This document shows, in pieces, positions 43,229-52,651 of a stretch of 64,000 nt of DNA (position 1 is the first letter of the stretch; each line of letters starts with the position of its first letter). A program made the translations under genes and the position numbers. The notes under the pieces are model-generated. The model was not told where the DNA came from. It saw only the letters and a list, made by a program, of their open reading frames with translations, and did not search any database. The stretch comes from Pseudooceanicola aestuarii (GTDB lineage Bacteria; Pseudomonadota; Alphaproteobacteria; Rhodobacterales; Rhodobacteraceae), in the NCBI RefSeq assembly GCF_010614805.1, contig NZ_JAAFZC010000002.1:558001-622000 (forward strand). Direction: 5' to 3'.

Positions 43229-43672
43229 TCAGGCCACCATCCGACGAAAGAAATCGTCAAGGTCGTCATGCAGCCGGAACCTGGAAGACACGGCATCGTA
43301 TTCCGCAATTGCCGTGATCTCGATCCCGGTTTCCGCCGCTGCCGCCTCGCCTGGCCAGAACAGGTCTCGGCGGCGGCGGCACATGGTAGCCAGGTAGACC
43401 TGCCAGGTGGTGCCGATCCAGCCGCAAGCGCGGCTCAGCTCCAGCGCGGTGGCGCCGGGGTTTTCCAGCAGGGCCCGCAACACCTGTATTTCTGTCGGAT
43501 TGGGGGGGTCGGTCTCGAAGGCATTGCGCACGCGATCCGTCAGGGCGAGGTCCTGAAGATCACCGCGATCCGTCTCGGGGAGGGTGAAGCGCAATCCCTC
43601 GATCGAAGCCCGGCGCAGCGGCCAGAACGGACGAAACAGGGGCATCTGTCGCAGAAAGGCCATCGGGCTCAT
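43229..43672 (-). CDS. Conserved hypothetical protein, possible winged-helix domain
   Basis: 147 residues. The family was not recognised. The middle part '[20 protein letters not shown]' followed by '[20 protein letters not shown]' looks like a helix-turn-helix or winged-helix fold. The C-terminal '[20 protein letters not shown]' looks like a short strand-rich tail, ending 'DDFFRRMVA'. There is no signal peptide or membrane segment. Codon use fits the neighbourhood, supporting a real gene. It converges with putA, 61 bases between stops. Confidence 0.6.
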   Translation of the reverse strand: MSPMAFLRQMPLFRPFWPLRRASIEGLRFTLPETDRGDLQDLALTDRVRNAFETDPPNPTEIQVLRALLENPGATALELSRACGWIGTTWQVYLATMCRRRRDLFWPGEAAAAETGIEITAIAEYDAVSSRFRLHDDLDDFFRRMVA

Positions 43673-44154
43673 CCGATCTCTCCACCGGAAAGACGGCTGA
43701 CCACGACGGAACCAGCGGCGCTGCCCGGCCGCGGGGTATACGTAGAATAGGGCATGTGAATTACCACTCGAAATTGATTTTTTTTGTTCGAGTTATCCAC
43801 AAGATCGAAAAATCGTCAATCAGACCTGACATTTATCGCGGCAACCTGAGTCTTTCCGGCCACAGCCCCCTGGGCACCGACGGCCATCAGACCTGTGTCA
43901 GCCGCGTGTCAGCCGCCGCACCACACGGTCGATGGCACCGCCCCGGCGCGGCGCAAAAAGACAATCCAGTACGAACATCAAAGGTGAAATCTGGGCCATG
44001 TCGCCCCCCGAACGAAAAGGTGTTGTCCCCCTGCGATAGCCGCGCGACTTGTCAATTTCGTGACACCGCAGGCGGAGAGGCAGGTCGCGATCGGGCGCAT
44101 TCGCTTCCGCCGCACCGCGTGCTCTGCTACGGCGGAACCAGAGAAGGAGCCGTA
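43673..44154. other. 482-base intergenic region with a short AT-rich patch
   Basis: Upstream of both the unknown minus gene and the rluE-type gene, so it should contain their promoters. The 43760-43830 stretch is AT-rich. It holds the inverted repeat CTCGAA...TTCGAG (43768-43792) and a perfect DnaA-box-like TTATCCACA (43793-43801). I see no gene in it. Confidence 0.5.
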
Positions 44155-44721
44155 ATGCCCCGCACCATCCTGTTCAACAAGCCCTTCGACGTGCTGCCGC
44201 AATTCACCGATCGCGGCACCGAAGGCACACCCCGCCGCACCCTGTCGGATTTCATCGCCCTGCCCGGCGTCTACCCCGCCGGACGCCTGGACCGTGACAG
44301 CGAGGGGCTGATGATCCTGACCGACGACGGCCGGCTTCAGGCCCGGATCACCCATCCCAGGCACAAATGGCCCAAGACCTATTGGGTCCAGGTCGAAGGG
44401 CTGCCCGACGCGGCCGCGCTGGACGCGCTGCGCCAGGGCGTCACCCTGAAGGACGGCCCGACCCGCCCGGCCCGCCTGCGCCGGATCGATGCGCCACCGG
44501 GATTGTGGGACCGCAACCCGCCCATCCGCCAGCGCAAATCCGTGCCCGATTGCTGGATCGAACTGCAGATCACCGAAGGCCGCAACCGCCAGGTGCGCCG
44601 CATGACCGCCCATGTCGGCCACCCCACCCTGCGCCTGATCCGCGCTGCCATCGGGCCATGGCGGTTGGACGGGCTGACCCCCGGCAATTGGCGCGACGCC
44701 CCGAAACCCGGGCCCGGCTGA
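44155..44721 (+). CDS. rluE: 23S rRNA pseudouridine synthase, RluE/RsuA family
   Basis: 188 residues from the ATG at 44155, which has AAGGAG just upstream. It isomerises a uridine in rRNA. It contains '[14 protein letters not shown]' at the N-terminus, the catalytic motif '[19 protein letters not shown]' (Asp of GRLD), '[13 protein letters not shown]' and '[20 protein letters not shown]' near the end. It lacks the S4 domain of RsuA, RluB and RluF, which fits RluE (E. coli U2457). It shares a bidirectional terminator with the converging TRAP operon. Confidence 0.88.
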   Translation: MPRTILFNKPFDVLPQFTDRGTEGTPRRTLSDFIALPGVYPAGRLDRDSEGLMILTDDGRLQARITHPRHKWPKTYWVQVEGLPDAAALDALRQGVTLKDGPTRPARLRRIDAPPGLWDRNPPIRQRKSVPDCWIELQITEGRNRQVRRMTAHVGHPTLRLIRAAIGPWRLDGLTPGNWRDAPKPGPG

Positions 44722-44744
44722 CCGGAAACTGGACCCCCCACAGC

Positions 44745-44774
44745 AAAAAGGCCCGCCACAATGGCGGGCCTTTT
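44745..44774. terminator. Bidirectional intrinsic terminator
   Basis: AAAAAGGCCCGCC-ACAAT-GGCGGGCCTTTT: a GC-rich stem with A and T runs on both sides, placed between the converging rluE-type gene (+) and the TRAP large-permease gene (-). It serves both strands. Confidence 0.88.
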
Positions 44775-44794
44775 CAATCTGGTGCAACGCGGTC

Positions 44795-46195
44795 CTACGC
44801 CAGCGACGGCAGCCACAGCACGATCTGCGGAAAGGCCACCAGCCCCGCGATGGTCAGCGCATCGGCCACGAAGAAGGGCATCACGCCGCGGAACACATCC
44901 TGCACCGAAACCTCCGGCCGGACGCCCGCCACGACAAAGCAGTTCAGCCCGATCGGCGGGGTGATCAGGCAGAACTCTGCCATCTTGACCACCAGAATGC
45001 CGAACCAGATCGCGCACATCGGCCCGGACATGCCAAAGGCGCTGTCCGCCGCGCTGACGAATTCGCCGCCGTTCAATGCCATGACCGCCGGGTAGACCAC
45101 CGGCAGGGTCAGCAGCAGCATCCCGATCGCATCCATGAACATGCCCAGCACCGCATAGGCCAGCAGGATCATCACAAGGGTGATCATCGGAGATTGCTCC
45201 AGCCCCTGCAGGAAGTCGGAGAAGGCGCCCGGCAGGTCTGCAAAACCCAGAAACCGGACAAAGACCAGCACTCCCCAGATGATGGTAAAGATCATCGTCG
45301 CCAGCTTGGCCGTTTCCAGCAGCGCGTCCTTCAGCTGGGACCAACGCATCCCGCGCACCAGCGCCATGATGAAAACCACAGCCGCGCCCAGGGCGCCGCC
45401 CTCGGTCGGCGTGCCCCAGGGATCGCCGCCAAAGGGGTTGTAGATGAAGAAGATGATGATGAAGACGACAAAGAAAATCGGAAAGGCGGGCGGCAGGGAT
45501 TTCAACCGCTCCTTCCAGGTAAAGCCGCGCACCGCCGGGCCGAAATTCGGCAGCACCAACGCCATGGTCACGATCAGCCCGCCATAAATCACCGCCGAGA
45601 AGGCGCCGGGGATGAACCCCGCCAACAGCAGTTTGCCCACGTCCTGCTCCACGATGATGGCGTAGATCACCAGGATGGCCGAGGGCGGGATCAGGGAGGC
45701 CAGCGTGCCACCTGCAGCCACTACCCCGGCGGCGAAGCGCTTGTCATAGCCCAGTTTCAGCATCTCGGGGATGGCGATTCGGGCAAAGACGGCCGAGGTC
45801 GCAACCGAGGCGCCGGAAACGGCAGAGAACCCCGCCGTGGCAAAGACGGTGGAAACGGCCATGCCGCCCGGTAGCCAGCCCACCCATTTCTTGGCCGCGT
45901 CGAACAGCGCCTGGGTCAGCCCGGCGTAATAGGCAAGGTAGCCGATCAGGATGAAGGTCGGAATCAGCGACAACTCCTGACTGGCGATCTTGGAATGGGG
46001 CACCTGGCCCGCCGTCTTGACCGCGATTGTCACGGCCTTGCCGAACTGATCGGGGGCGTAGCCGAACTTGTTCCAGAAGATCCACACCAGCCCGACCAAC
46101 CCGGCGATGCCGGCGGCAAAGGCGACGCGCATGCCCAGGATGACCAGAACCAGCAACCCGCCGGTGACCCAGATACCGATATCGAGACTGTTCAT
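44795..46195 (-). CDS. dctM: TRAP transporter large permease (DctM family)
   Basis: 466 residues from the ATG at 46195. About twelve to thirteen membrane segments, starting 'IGIWVTGGLLVLVILGMRVA'. It has family motifs such as 'GFSAVSGASVATSAVFARIA', 'AGGTLASLIPPSAILVIYAI' (the GG-x-LG-x-LIPPS region) and 'FGILVVKMAEFCLITPPIGL'. With DctQ it forms the Na+- or H+-driven membrane unit that imports the ligand delivered by DctP. It starts two bases after the dctQ stop codon. The ligand is unknown. Confidence 0.92.
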   Translation of the reverse strand: MNSLDIGIWVTGGLLVLVILGMRVAFAAGIAGLVGLVWIFWNKFGYAPDQFGKAVTIAVKTAGQVPHSKIASQELSLIPTFILIGYLAYYAGLTQALFDAAKKWVGWLPGGMAVSTVFATAGFSAVSGASVATSAVFARIAIPEMLKLGYDKRFAAGVVAAGGTLASLIPPSAILVIYAIIVEQDVGKLLLAGFIPGAFSAVIYGGLIVTMALVLPNFGPAVRGFTWKERLKSLPPAFPIFFVVFIIIFFIYNPFGGDPWGTPTEGGALGAAVVFIMALVRGMRWSQLKDALLETAKLATMIFTIIWGVLVFVRFLGFADLPGAFSDFLQGLEQSPMITLVMILLAYAVLGMFMDAIGMLLLTLPVVYPAVMALNGGEFVSAADSAFGMSGPMCAIWFGILVVKMAEFCLITPPIGLNCFVVAGVRPEVSVQDVFRGVMPFFVADALTIAGLVAFPQIVLWLPSLA

Positions 46196-46197
46196 GC

Positions 46198-46830
46198 TCA
46201 GCGCTCCATGCCCGAGACATGCTCGGCTTCTTCGGCCGCCAACTGGGCGGCGGATTTCACCAGCGGCACCGCGACGGGTGCCGTCCCCCCCGTTCCGATG
46301 GCCCGCAGATATCCCCAGAGCTGAAGCGCCAACCGCATGGCCAGGATGGAAAAGGCCAGCGGTACCAACAGCTTGGCAGGCCACAGCGGCAATCGGATAT
46401 CGATGGAGCTGTCACGGCTCCACATCGGGGCGGCGAAATCGAAGGACCGGTCGAAATGCGCCCAGCTGCCCCAGACCAGCAGCACCATCAGGATGAAGGT
46501 CGCCAGCGTGGTGACGAATTCTGCGCCCCAAAGTGCCCTGCCCTTCAGCTTGCCGATGACGATATCCATGCGGATATGCCCGCCGTCCCGCTGCGTGAAG
46601 GCGACGCCCAGGAAGGCGATCAGGGGCATCGCCTGCTGAATCCAGTCGACATAGCCGGGCAGCGGGGCGTTGAACAGGTTGCGCCCCCCCACCGAGACCA
46701 CGGCCAGGACCATCAGCATCAGCACCGCGAACCCCGCGATCAGGGCAAAGACCCGTTCGATCCTGTACAGCCCCCGGTCCAGCCGGCTCAGCAGCGTGTC
46801 ATCGGTCAATACTGCGGCCGATTGCGCCAT
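46198..46830 (-). CDS. dctQ: TRAP transporter small permease (DctQ family)
   Basis: 210 residues from the ATG at 46830 (AGGGGA upstream); a GTG at 46848 is less likely. Four membrane segments, the first 'ERVFALIAGFAVLMLMVLAV'. It has the DctQ pattern 'VGGRNLFNAPLPGYVDWIQQ' and 'AFTQRDGGHIRMDI'. A hydrophilic C-terminal tail of about 35 residues is Ala-rich. It lies between the binding-protein and large-permease genes. Confidence 0.9.
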   Translation of the reverse strand: MAQSAAVLTDDTLLSRLDRGLYRIERVFALIAGFAVLMLMVLAVVSVGGRNLFNAPLPGYVDWIQQAMPLIAFLGVAFTQRDGGHIRMDIVIGKLKGRALWGAEFVTTLATFILMVLLVWGSWAHFDRSFDFAAPMWSRDSSIDIRLPLWPAKLLVPLAFSILAMRLALQLWGYLRAIGTGGTAPVAVPLVKSAAQLAAEEAEHVSGMER

Positions 46831-46922
46831 GCGTTTCCCCTTTTTCACAACAACCGGCAGGGCCGGAAGACACGAGGCCCGGACAATCGCCGGGCCTCAC
46901 CTGTTTCACCTGTCCGCGCCGA

Positions 46923-47936
46923 TCATTCGGCGTGCAGTTCCGCCAGCTTGGCGGTCACGAGGTCATAGAGCTCCTGAGCGGGGATGCCCTGCGCGGATTT
47001 CTCTTCGATCCAGGATTGCGCGATTCCGGCGGTGGCGTCGCGGAACTTGGCCAGCTCCTCGTCGGAGAACTGCACTTTCTGCACGCTTTTCTCGTCCAGG
47101 ATCTTGTCCCATTGCGCCAGCACGTTGCCCTCGTAATTTTCGACGTAATACGCAATCGCCGCATCGACGGAGCCGTCCAGCGCCTCGCGATGTTCGGGGC
47201 TAAGCGCCTCGTAGGCGTCGATATTCACCACGATCGGGCAATTCACCGTGCCGGGGTTCAGGTTCTCGGTCCACCAGGCCGCCTGATCGATGGTGCGGAA
47301 CGACAGATGCGCGTGCTGGGCAAAGGCCACGGTATCGACGACGCCGGCATCCATGGCGTTATAAGCCTCGTTCGACGGGACGGAGGTCGGGACCGCGCCC
47401 ACGGTCTTGAACGCTTCGCCCAGACCGCCGGTGGCGCGCACGCGCATGCCGTCGAAGGCCGCCAGAGTGTCGCGCGGATCGCCGGTTCCGACCAGGTTGT
47501 ATTGCGGCATGGGGGAAGTCATCAGCAACTTGGCGTTCCAGCGCGCCAGGTCTTCCTGAACCGCGGGATGGGCATAGACGGCATGGCTGACGGCGACTTC
47601 CTCGTCCAGGTTGCGCACGCCCAGGAACGGCAGTTCCAGCACGGTGATCGTCGGGTTCTTGTCCTCGTGGTAGCCGGCGCAGAACTGCGCCATCTCGAAG
47701 GCCCCGATGGAAATACCGTCCAGATTTTCGGTATTTTTCGACAGGCCACCATAGGAGATATTCATGGTGAAGTCGCCATTCGTCTTCTCGGAGACGAGTT
47801 CGGCCATCTTCTCCACGTGCTCGGTGAAGGCGCGGCGCTTGCCCCAGACAGACACGCTCCACTCCACGGCAAAGGCCGGGGCAGCGATGGAGACACTGAT
47901 CGCGGCGACAGCGGCACCTTGCAGAAATTTCTTCAT
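46923..47936 (-). CDS. dctP: TRAP transporter solute-binding protein (DctP family)
   Basis: 337 residues. A signal peptide 'FLQGAAVAAISVSIAAPAFA' precedes a DctP-type periplasmic binding protein. Visible features are 'HVEKMAELVSEKTNGDFTMN', 'FDGMRVRATGGLGEAFKTVG' (the ligand-binding Arg region), 'SNEAYNAMDAGVVDTVAF' and 'WIEEKSAQGIPAQELYDLV'. It is the first and probably most abundant product of the dctPQM operon. The ligand (dicarboxylate, keto acid or other carboxylate) cannot be named from sequence alone. Confidence 0.9.
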   Translation of the reverse strand: MKKFLQGAAVAAISVSIAAPAFAVEWSVSVWGKRRAFTEHVEKMAELVSEKTNGDFTMNISYGGLSKNTENLDGISIGAFEMAQFCAGYHEDKNPTITVLELPFLGVRNLDEEVAVSHAVYAHPAVQEDLARWNAKLLMTSPMPQYNLVGTGDPRDTLAAFDGMRVRATGGLGEAFKTVGAVPTSVPSNEAYNAMDAGVVDTVAFAQHAHLSFRTIDQAAWWTENLNPGTVNCPIVVNIDAYEALSPEHREALDGSVDAAIAYYVENYEGNVLAQWDKILDEKSVQKVQFSDEELAKFRDATAGIAQSWIEEKSAQGIPAQELYDLVTAKLAELHAE

Positions 47937-48361
47937 GGTTATCCTCCCAGTTTCGACCTGAAGGGTCGATTGCGCATGTAGCGTAACGGCGCCCTTGCAA
48001 GAAACAAGACAAATTCCCTACGCAATTTTCGGTACTCGGACGCTGCCACCCCGTGGCGCGGACGCGTGACACCATCAAAACCATGCGGCGCGGTGAAAAA
48101 ATTTGGGAAGATTAACGTTTCGTAAGGCTCTCGCGCGCATGGTGGCCGCGTGAGGAGGCCGATGCGGCAGGTCGGCCCGGGGCCATGGCCACCATGACAG
48201 CGCCCGCCCCGCCAAAACAGCGCCCGCCCCGGCGCGACCGGGACGGGAATTGCAACCTTTGGGAAAGGATCCGGAAACAGAAAGAACCAAAGGGCGATCT
48301 GCGGGCGCCCGGATAACTGTGCCCCTTGCCTTGGGCCGCAGCCGGCGCGGGGCGGCTGCGT
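47937..48361. other. 425-base intergenic region between phnM and the TRAP operon
   Basis: No gene is visible. It contains the promoter region of dctP and the 3' end of the phnG-M operon. A 15-base direct repeat ACAGCGCCCGCCCCG occurs twice with a 20-base period (48197-48211 and 48217-48231). Confidence 0.55.
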
Positions 48362-49525
48362 CTAACCGATGCGATTGCCCTGCACCCAGACGCCACGCAG
48401 GACGGGTATCCCGCCGCGCAGGTCGAACCGGATCAGGTCGGCCCGTTGGCCCGGCGCAATCTCTCCCCGATCCTCCAGCCCGGAGGCCCGGGCAGGCGCG
48501 CGCGTCACGCAGGCCAGGCCACGCGCCATGTCGTCCCACAGGGCGCCCAGTTGCACCGCACCCTGCAACAACGCCGCCGGCACATAATCCGAGCTGAGGA
48601 TGTCCAGCAGCCCCTGATCGGCCAACGCACGGGCCGAGACATTGCCGGAATGCGATCCGCCCCGCACCAGGTTGGGCGCGCCCATGATCACCGCGATGCC
48701 GGCGTCGCGACAGGCCTGCGCCGCCTCCACGGTGGTGGGGAATTCCGCCAGCCGGATCCCGTGCCCGGCCGAGGTCGCGACCTGTTCGGCGGTGGTGTCG
48801 TCATGGCTGGCCAAAACCGCGCCAAAGCGCCCCGCCGCCGCCACGGCCGCAGCCTCGTGCGTGGCCCCCAGCCGCTCATGCAGGGCATAAAGATATCCCA
48901 CGTAATCCTCGAACCCCTCGCGGGAGAGACCATGCTTCCCGCAGACGTAATCCTCGAACTTCGTGATGTCGCGGAACTGCCGCTGCCCAGGCGTGTGATC
49001 CATCAGCGAGACGATACCGACCCGATCAGCGGGACCGAATTCCGCCAGTTCCTCCAGCAGGGTTTCGGAACAAGTCTCTGCCCGAAGGTGCAAATGGTGG
49101 CTGATCTTGAGAGCCCCCGCCTCGCGCATCGCCAGGATCTCGTTCGCCATGGGACGGGCGTAGCGCTTGTAATCCTTGCGCCCGCCATCGGTGATCGATC
49201 CCACACGGATCGCGTCGAACACGGTCGTGATACCGCAGCCCGCCAATTCGGCATCGTGCCCCACGATCGCGGCATGATGCGGCCACATGACACCGGGCCG
49301 CGGCTGAATGTGCCGTTCCAGGTTGTCGGTGTGCAGTTCCACCAGTCCGGGAGATACGAAATCGCCGCCGCAATCCAGCGCGCCACGCGGCGCCGGGCCG
49401 GTGCCCAGATCCACGATGGTGCCGCCGCGCAGCACCAGGTGGGCCCTTGGCAGAACCTCGGTCGCGGTGATCACCTGCGCATTGGCCAGGACGGTTTCGC
49501 CCGTGTCGGATCCCTGGATGTTCAT
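48362..49525 (-). CDS. phnM: Alpha-D-ribose 1-methylphosphonate 5-triphosphate diphosphatase
   Basis: 387 residues. Amidohydrolase-fold enzyme that removes pyrophosphate from ribose 1-alkylphosphonate 5-triphosphate, the step before C-P cleavage. Motifs are 'SPGLVELHTDNLERHIQPRP' (first metal site), 'HHLHLRAETCSETLLEEL' (His pair), 'IVSLMDHTPGQRQF', 'GAVLASHDDTTAEQV' and 'GAPNLVRGGSHSGNVSA'. Last gene of the phnGHIJKLNM operon; its start overlaps the phnN stop (ATGA). A second, distinct phnM lies at 55880. Confidence 0.95.
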   Translation of the reverse strand: MNIQGSDTGETVLANAQVITATEVLPRAHLVLRGGTIVDLGTGPAPRGALDCGGDFVSPGLVELHTDNLERHIQPRPGVMWPHHAAIVGHDAELAGCGITTVFDAIRVGSITDGGRKDYKRYARPMANEILAMREAGALKISHHLHLRAETCSETLLEELAEFGPADRVGIVSLMDHTPGQRQFRDITKFEDYVCGKHGLSREGFEDYVGYLYALHERLGATHEAAAVAAAGRFGAVLASHDDTTAEQVATSAGHGIRLAEFPTTVEAAQACRDAGIAVIMGAPNLVRGGSHSGNVSARALADQGLLDILSSDYVPAALLQGAVQLGALWDDMARGLACVTRAPARASGLEDRGEIAPGQRADLIRFDLRGGIPVLRGVWVQGNRIG

Positions 49526-50103
49526 GTCTCTGCCCTATCTTTCCTGGTGCCCGTGCGCGGGCTGTCGTCCTGGTCCAGCAGCGCAAGAAGTCGCGCCACC
49601 GTCTGGTCAAGCGGGCCGGAATTGTCCACAGCCCACGCCGCGATGCCCGCCGGCAGCGCAAAATCCGCCCGTCGCAGCCGCGCGGCGATGTCCTCGGCAC
49701 TTTCCCGACCACGCGCGGCCAGCCGTTCTGCCAGAACCTCCGCCGGGGCGCTCAACTGGATCACAACCACCCGGGAGATCCGCGCCCGCGCCGTGCCCAG
49801 GACCGCGCGCGACAGATTGGCCACCACGTCGTGCCCCGCCTCAAGATCCACCTCGACCGAACGGGGGATGCCATATCGCAGGCCATGCGCGCGCCAATGC
49901 AGCACGAATTCTCCTGCCGCCGCTCGGGTGGCGAAGTCGTCGAACGTGACGCTGTCGAACGCCTCCCCCCCCGCCGTGGCGGGGCGGGTGATGACACGGC
50001 GGGCCAACCGGATGCCCGGTCGCGCCTGCGCCAGGGCCGTCATCACGCTGTCCTTGCCCACACCCGACGGACCGACCACCGCTATCAGGCGGCCCTGGGT
50101 CAC
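49522..50103 (-). CDS. phnN: Ribose 1,5-bisphosphokinase
   Basis: 193 residues from a GTG at 50103 that overlaps the phnL stop (GTGA). It phosphorylates ribose 1,5-bisphosphate to PRPP, recycling the C-P lyase sugar product. It has a guanylate-kinase-like fold: P-loop 'AVVGPSGVGKDSVMTAL', 'ARRVITRPATAGGEAFDSVT', 'FVLHWRAHGLRYGIPRSVEV' and a lid with 'LAERLAARGRESAEDIAARL'. Fully embedded in the phn operon. Confidence 0.94.
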   Translation of the reverse strand: MTQGRLIAVVGPSGVGKDSVMTALAQARPGIRLARRVITRPATAGGEAFDSVTFDDFATRAAAGEFVLHWRAHGLRYGIPRSVEVDLEAGHDVVANLSRAVLGTARARISRVVVIQLSAPAEVLAERLAARGRESAEDIAARLRRADFALPAGIAAWAVDNSGPLDQTVARLLALLDQDDSPRTGTRKDRAET

Positions 50104-50783
50104 GCCGCCACCTGTGGCGAAAACCCGGTCACATCGACCACGCGGTCGCAAACCCGGTCGCGGGCCTCCGTATCGTGGAAAATCCCCAGGATGGCGGCCC
50201 CGCGCGCCTTTGCCTCGTCGATCAGGGCCAGGACCACTGCCCGGTTCGCAGCGTCCAGGCTGGCTGTCGGCTCGTCCAGCAGAAGTGCCGGATAGGCATG
50301 GGCAAAGCCGCGCGCGATGTTCACCCGCTGCTGCTCACCGCCCGAGAATGTCGTCGGCGACAAGCCCCACAGGCCCTGCGGGATGTTCAGCCGCGTCAGC
50401 AATTCCCGGGCACGGTCCCGCGCGGGGCCCTCTGCCACGCCGACGGCGCGCAGCGGCTCGGCCACCACGTCCAGCGTCGGCACGCGCGGCACAACGCGCA
50501 GAAACTGACTGACATAGCCCAGCGTCTCCCGCCGCAGGGCCAGGATCTCCCGCGGGGCGGCGCAGGCCACATCGACACCGCCTACTCGGATCGCGCCGCT
50601 GTCGGTCAGGTAATTGCCGTAGATCATCCGCATCAGCGTCGATTTCCCGGCCCCCGAAGCGCCCGTCAACCCGACGCATTCCCCGGCGGCGACCGACAGC
50701 ACAGCGTCCCGCATCACCGGGATCTCGGCCCCGCCCTGATTGTGCAGAACGAACCTCTTGCTCACGTTTTCAACAGAAATCAT
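50100..50783 (-). CDS. phnL: C-P lyase ABC-type ATPase PhnL
   Basis: 227 residues from the ATG at 50783 (AGGGGA upstream). It contains Walker A '[20 protein letters not shown]', the Q-loop 'LGYVSQFLRVVPRVPTLDVV', the signature 'FSGGEQQRVNIARGF', Walker B 'ALLLDEPTASLD' and 'ILGIFHDTEARD'. PhnL is required for making the ribose-phosphonate triphosphate together with PhnGHI; it is not a transporter component. It ends 4 bases inside phnN. Confidence 0.95.
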   Translation of the reverse strand: MISVENVSKRFVLHNQGGAEIPVMRDAVLSVAAGECVGLTGASGAGKSTLMRMIYGNYLTDSGAIRVGGVDVACAAPREILALRRETLGYVSQFLRVVPRVPTLDVVAEPLRAVGVAEGPARDRARELLTRLNIPQGLWGLSPTTFSGGEQQRVNIARGFAHAYPALLLDEPTASLDAANRAVVLALIDEAKARGAAILGIFHDTEARDRVCDRVVDVTGFSPQVAA

Positions 50784-50814
50784 CCCATCATCCCCTTTGC
50801 CACGCATTGCCCCG

Positions 50815-51606
50815 TCAGACCTGCAACACGCTGGAGACCAGCAATTGCGTATAGCCGTGCTGGGGGTCGTCCAGCACCTGATCGGTCAGGCCGGCCTCCA
50901 CCACCTGTCCGCCCTTCATCACCATCAACCGGTCGGCCAGCAGTCGCACGACAGCCAGATCATGGGTCACGACGATCGCCGACAGGCCCATTTCGCGTAC
51001 CAGACCGCGCAACAGATCCAGCAGCCGCGCCTGGACACTGACATCCAGCCCGCCGGTAGGTTCATCCATGAACACCAGCCGCGGCCCGGTCACCAGGTTG
51101 CGCGCGATCTGCAACCGTTGACGCATCCCACCGGAAAAGGCGGTGGGCCGGTCGTCAATCCGGTCACCGGCGATTTCCACCCGGCCCAGCCAATCCTGCG
51201 CTTCGTCCCGTATGCGGCCGTAATGGCGCGCGCCGACGGCCATCAGCCGTTCACCAACGTTCCCACCGGCGGAGACGTTCATACGCAGGCCGTCATGGGC
51301 ATGCTGGTGAACAAAAGCCCAATCGGTTCGCGCCAGATGACGACGGGCGGCCTCTGCCATGGTGACCGTATCGGTCAACCGGCCCTCCATATCGAACAGA
51401 ACTTCACCGCGATCCGGCGCCAGATGACCGGCAAGACAATTCAACAAGGTCGTCTTGCCGGACCCGCTTTCCCCGACAATCCCCATGACCTCACCGGGAT
51501 AGAGATCAAAGTTCACGTTCTCGCAGCCGACCCGATCACCGTAGAAGCGGGCCAGATCCGTGACCCGCAGCAGCGGATCCGTGCTGGTTGGCATCATGTC
51601 TATCAT
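50815..51606 (-). CDS. phnK: C-P lyase ABC-type ATPase PhnK
   Basis: 263 residues from the ATG at 51606, which overlaps the phnJ stop (ATGA); an ATG three codons later is possible. It contains Walker A 'GIVGESGSGKTTLLNCLAGH', the signature 'FSGGMRQRLQIARNL', Walker B 'LVFMDEPTGGLDVSVQ' and the switch 'AIVVTHDLAVVRLLA'. PhnK binds the PhnGHIJ core complex at PhnJ. 31 bases separate it from phnL. Confidence 0.95.
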   Translation of the reverse strand: MIDMMPTSTDPLLRVTDLARFYGDRVGCENVNFDLYPGEVMGIVGESGSGKTTLLNCLAGHLAPDRGEVLFDMEGRLTDTVTMAEAARRHLARTDWAFVHQHAHDGLRMNVSAGGNVGERLMAVGARHYGRIRDEAQDWLGRVEIAGDRIDDRPTAFSGGMRQRLQIARNLVTGPRLVFMDEPTGGLDVSVQARLLDLLRGLVREMGLSAIVVTHDLAVVRLLADRLMVMKGGQVVEAGLTDQVLDDPQHGYTQLLVSSVLQV

Positions 51607-52469
51607 GGCCGTGCCCCTTCGATCTGCGGTTGGCGGCCCTGGTGGCCGGCGGCGCGCCTGGTACGGCAATAATCGGTGTCGGAACAGACGAACATCCGTC
51701 CGCCCGCGTCATCCACGATGACCTCGTCGAGGTAACTGTCGCCGGCGCCGCACAGGGCGCAGTCGGCCTCTGCCTTGCCGGGTTGGAATGGGTAATCCGC
51801 GAAATCCAGGCTGACGACCTCACAATGAGGCGGCAGGGCGTAGATGCGTTGCTCCCGCCCTGCGCCGAAAAGTTGAATTGCCCCCATGGACAACTTGGGG
51901 TTGTCAAATTTCGGAATCGGCGAGGGGTCCATGACATAGCGCCCCTCGACCTTGACCGGATAGGCGTAGGAGGTGGAGATTTCGCCGTGACGGGCGATAT
52001 CTTCATACAATTTGACATGCATCAGCCCGTATTCCTCCAACGCATGCATCTTGCGCGTCTCCACCTCGGAAGGTTCGAGGAACCGCAGCGGTTCGGGGAT
52101 AGGGACCTGATAGACCAGGATCTGCCCCTCACCCAAGGGTTCCTCCGGGATGCGGTGGCGGGTCTGGATGATCGTGGCGTGGGCGGTTTCCTCGGTGGTG
52201 GCGACGCCTGCGACCTTCTCGAAAAACCGCCTGATGGAGACGGCATTCGTGGTGTCGTCCGCGCCCTGGTCGATCACCTTGAACGTGTCCTCGGGCACCA
52301 GGGTCGCGGCCGACACCTGCACACCGCCGGTGCCCCAGCCATAGGGCATCGGCATTTCCCGGCTGGCAAAGGGCACCTGGTAGCCGGGCACTGCGATCCC
52401 TTTCAGGATCGCGCGGCGGATCATCCGCTTGGTCTGTTCATCGAGATAGGCAAAGTTATATGCATCCAT
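51603..52469 (-). CDS. phnJ: Carbon-phosphorus lyase, radical-SAM core enzyme PhnJ
   Basis: 288 residues from the ATG at 52469. It cleaves the C-P bond of ribose 1-alkylphosphonate 5-phosphate through a [4Fe-4S]-SAM radical. The start 'DAYNFAYLDEQTKRMIRRAI' and 'MPMPYGWGTGGVQVSAATL' are diagnostic. Four cysteines, 'DCALCGAGDSYLDEV' and 'MFVCSDTDYC', are the atypical C-terminal cluster ligands plus the catalytic Cys. The 187-base gap before it, after phnI, is unusually long for this operon and holds an opposite-strand small ORF. Confidence 0.96.
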   Translation of the reverse strand: MDAYNFAYLDEQTKRMIRRAILKGIAVPGYQVPFASREMPMPYGWGTGGVQVSAATLVPEDTFKVIDQGADDTTNAVSIRRFFEKVAGVATTEETAHATIIQTRHRIPEEPLGEGQILVYQVPIPEPLRFLEPSEVETRKMHALEEYGLMHVKLYEDIARHGEISTSYAYPVKVEGRYVMDPSPIPKFDNPKLSMGAIQLFGAGREQRIYALPPHCEVVSLDFADYPFQPGKAEADCALCGAGDSYLDEVIVDDAGGRMFVCSDTDYCRTRRAAGHQGRQPQIEGARP

Positions 52470-52501
52470 CAGAGCACCCGATCGGCAAGGGAGGCCACGC
52501 C

Positions 52502-52651
52502 ATGTCCGACGCCCTTCTCCTGTTTCTTTGTCTGGCCGCCGCCATGATCGCGCTGGCCGCAATTCGCGCCCGACGGGGCAAACCGGGCCGCGGGATGAAG
52601 GGCGGGCGCCCGCGCCACTACGACGACATCCACGGTGGCGGAGAGGATTAG
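52502..52651 (+). CDS. Possible small membrane protein encoded opposite to the phnI-phnJ gap
   Basis: 49 residues on the strand opposite the phn operon. AAGGGAGG lies 7 bases before the ATG, one of the best ribosome sites in the region. The protein has one predicted membrane helix ('ALLLFLCLAAAMIALAAI') followed by a basic stretch ('RARRGKPGRGMKGGRPRHY') and an acidic Gly-rich end. It fits entirely in the 187-base gap between phnJ and phnI and does not overlap either. No homologue is recognised. The chance-ORF alternative is real. Confidence 0.45.
   Translation: MSDALLLFLCLAAAMIALAAIRARRGKPGRGMKGGRPRHYDDIHGGGED

Noticed and set aside
43760..43830. AT-rich patch with a perfect DnaA-box-like TTATCCACA, considered as a replication origin.
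   Set aside because: Only one clear box is present, and no dnaA, parAB, repABC or other origin genes are nearby. A second TTATCCACA occurs at 55828 in another promoter region, so single copies are not informative.
48197..48231. Two direct copies of a 15-base sequence considered as an attachment site or CRISPR-like repeat.
   Set aside because: Only two copies, very GC-rich low-complexity sequence, and no integrase or cas genes nearby.
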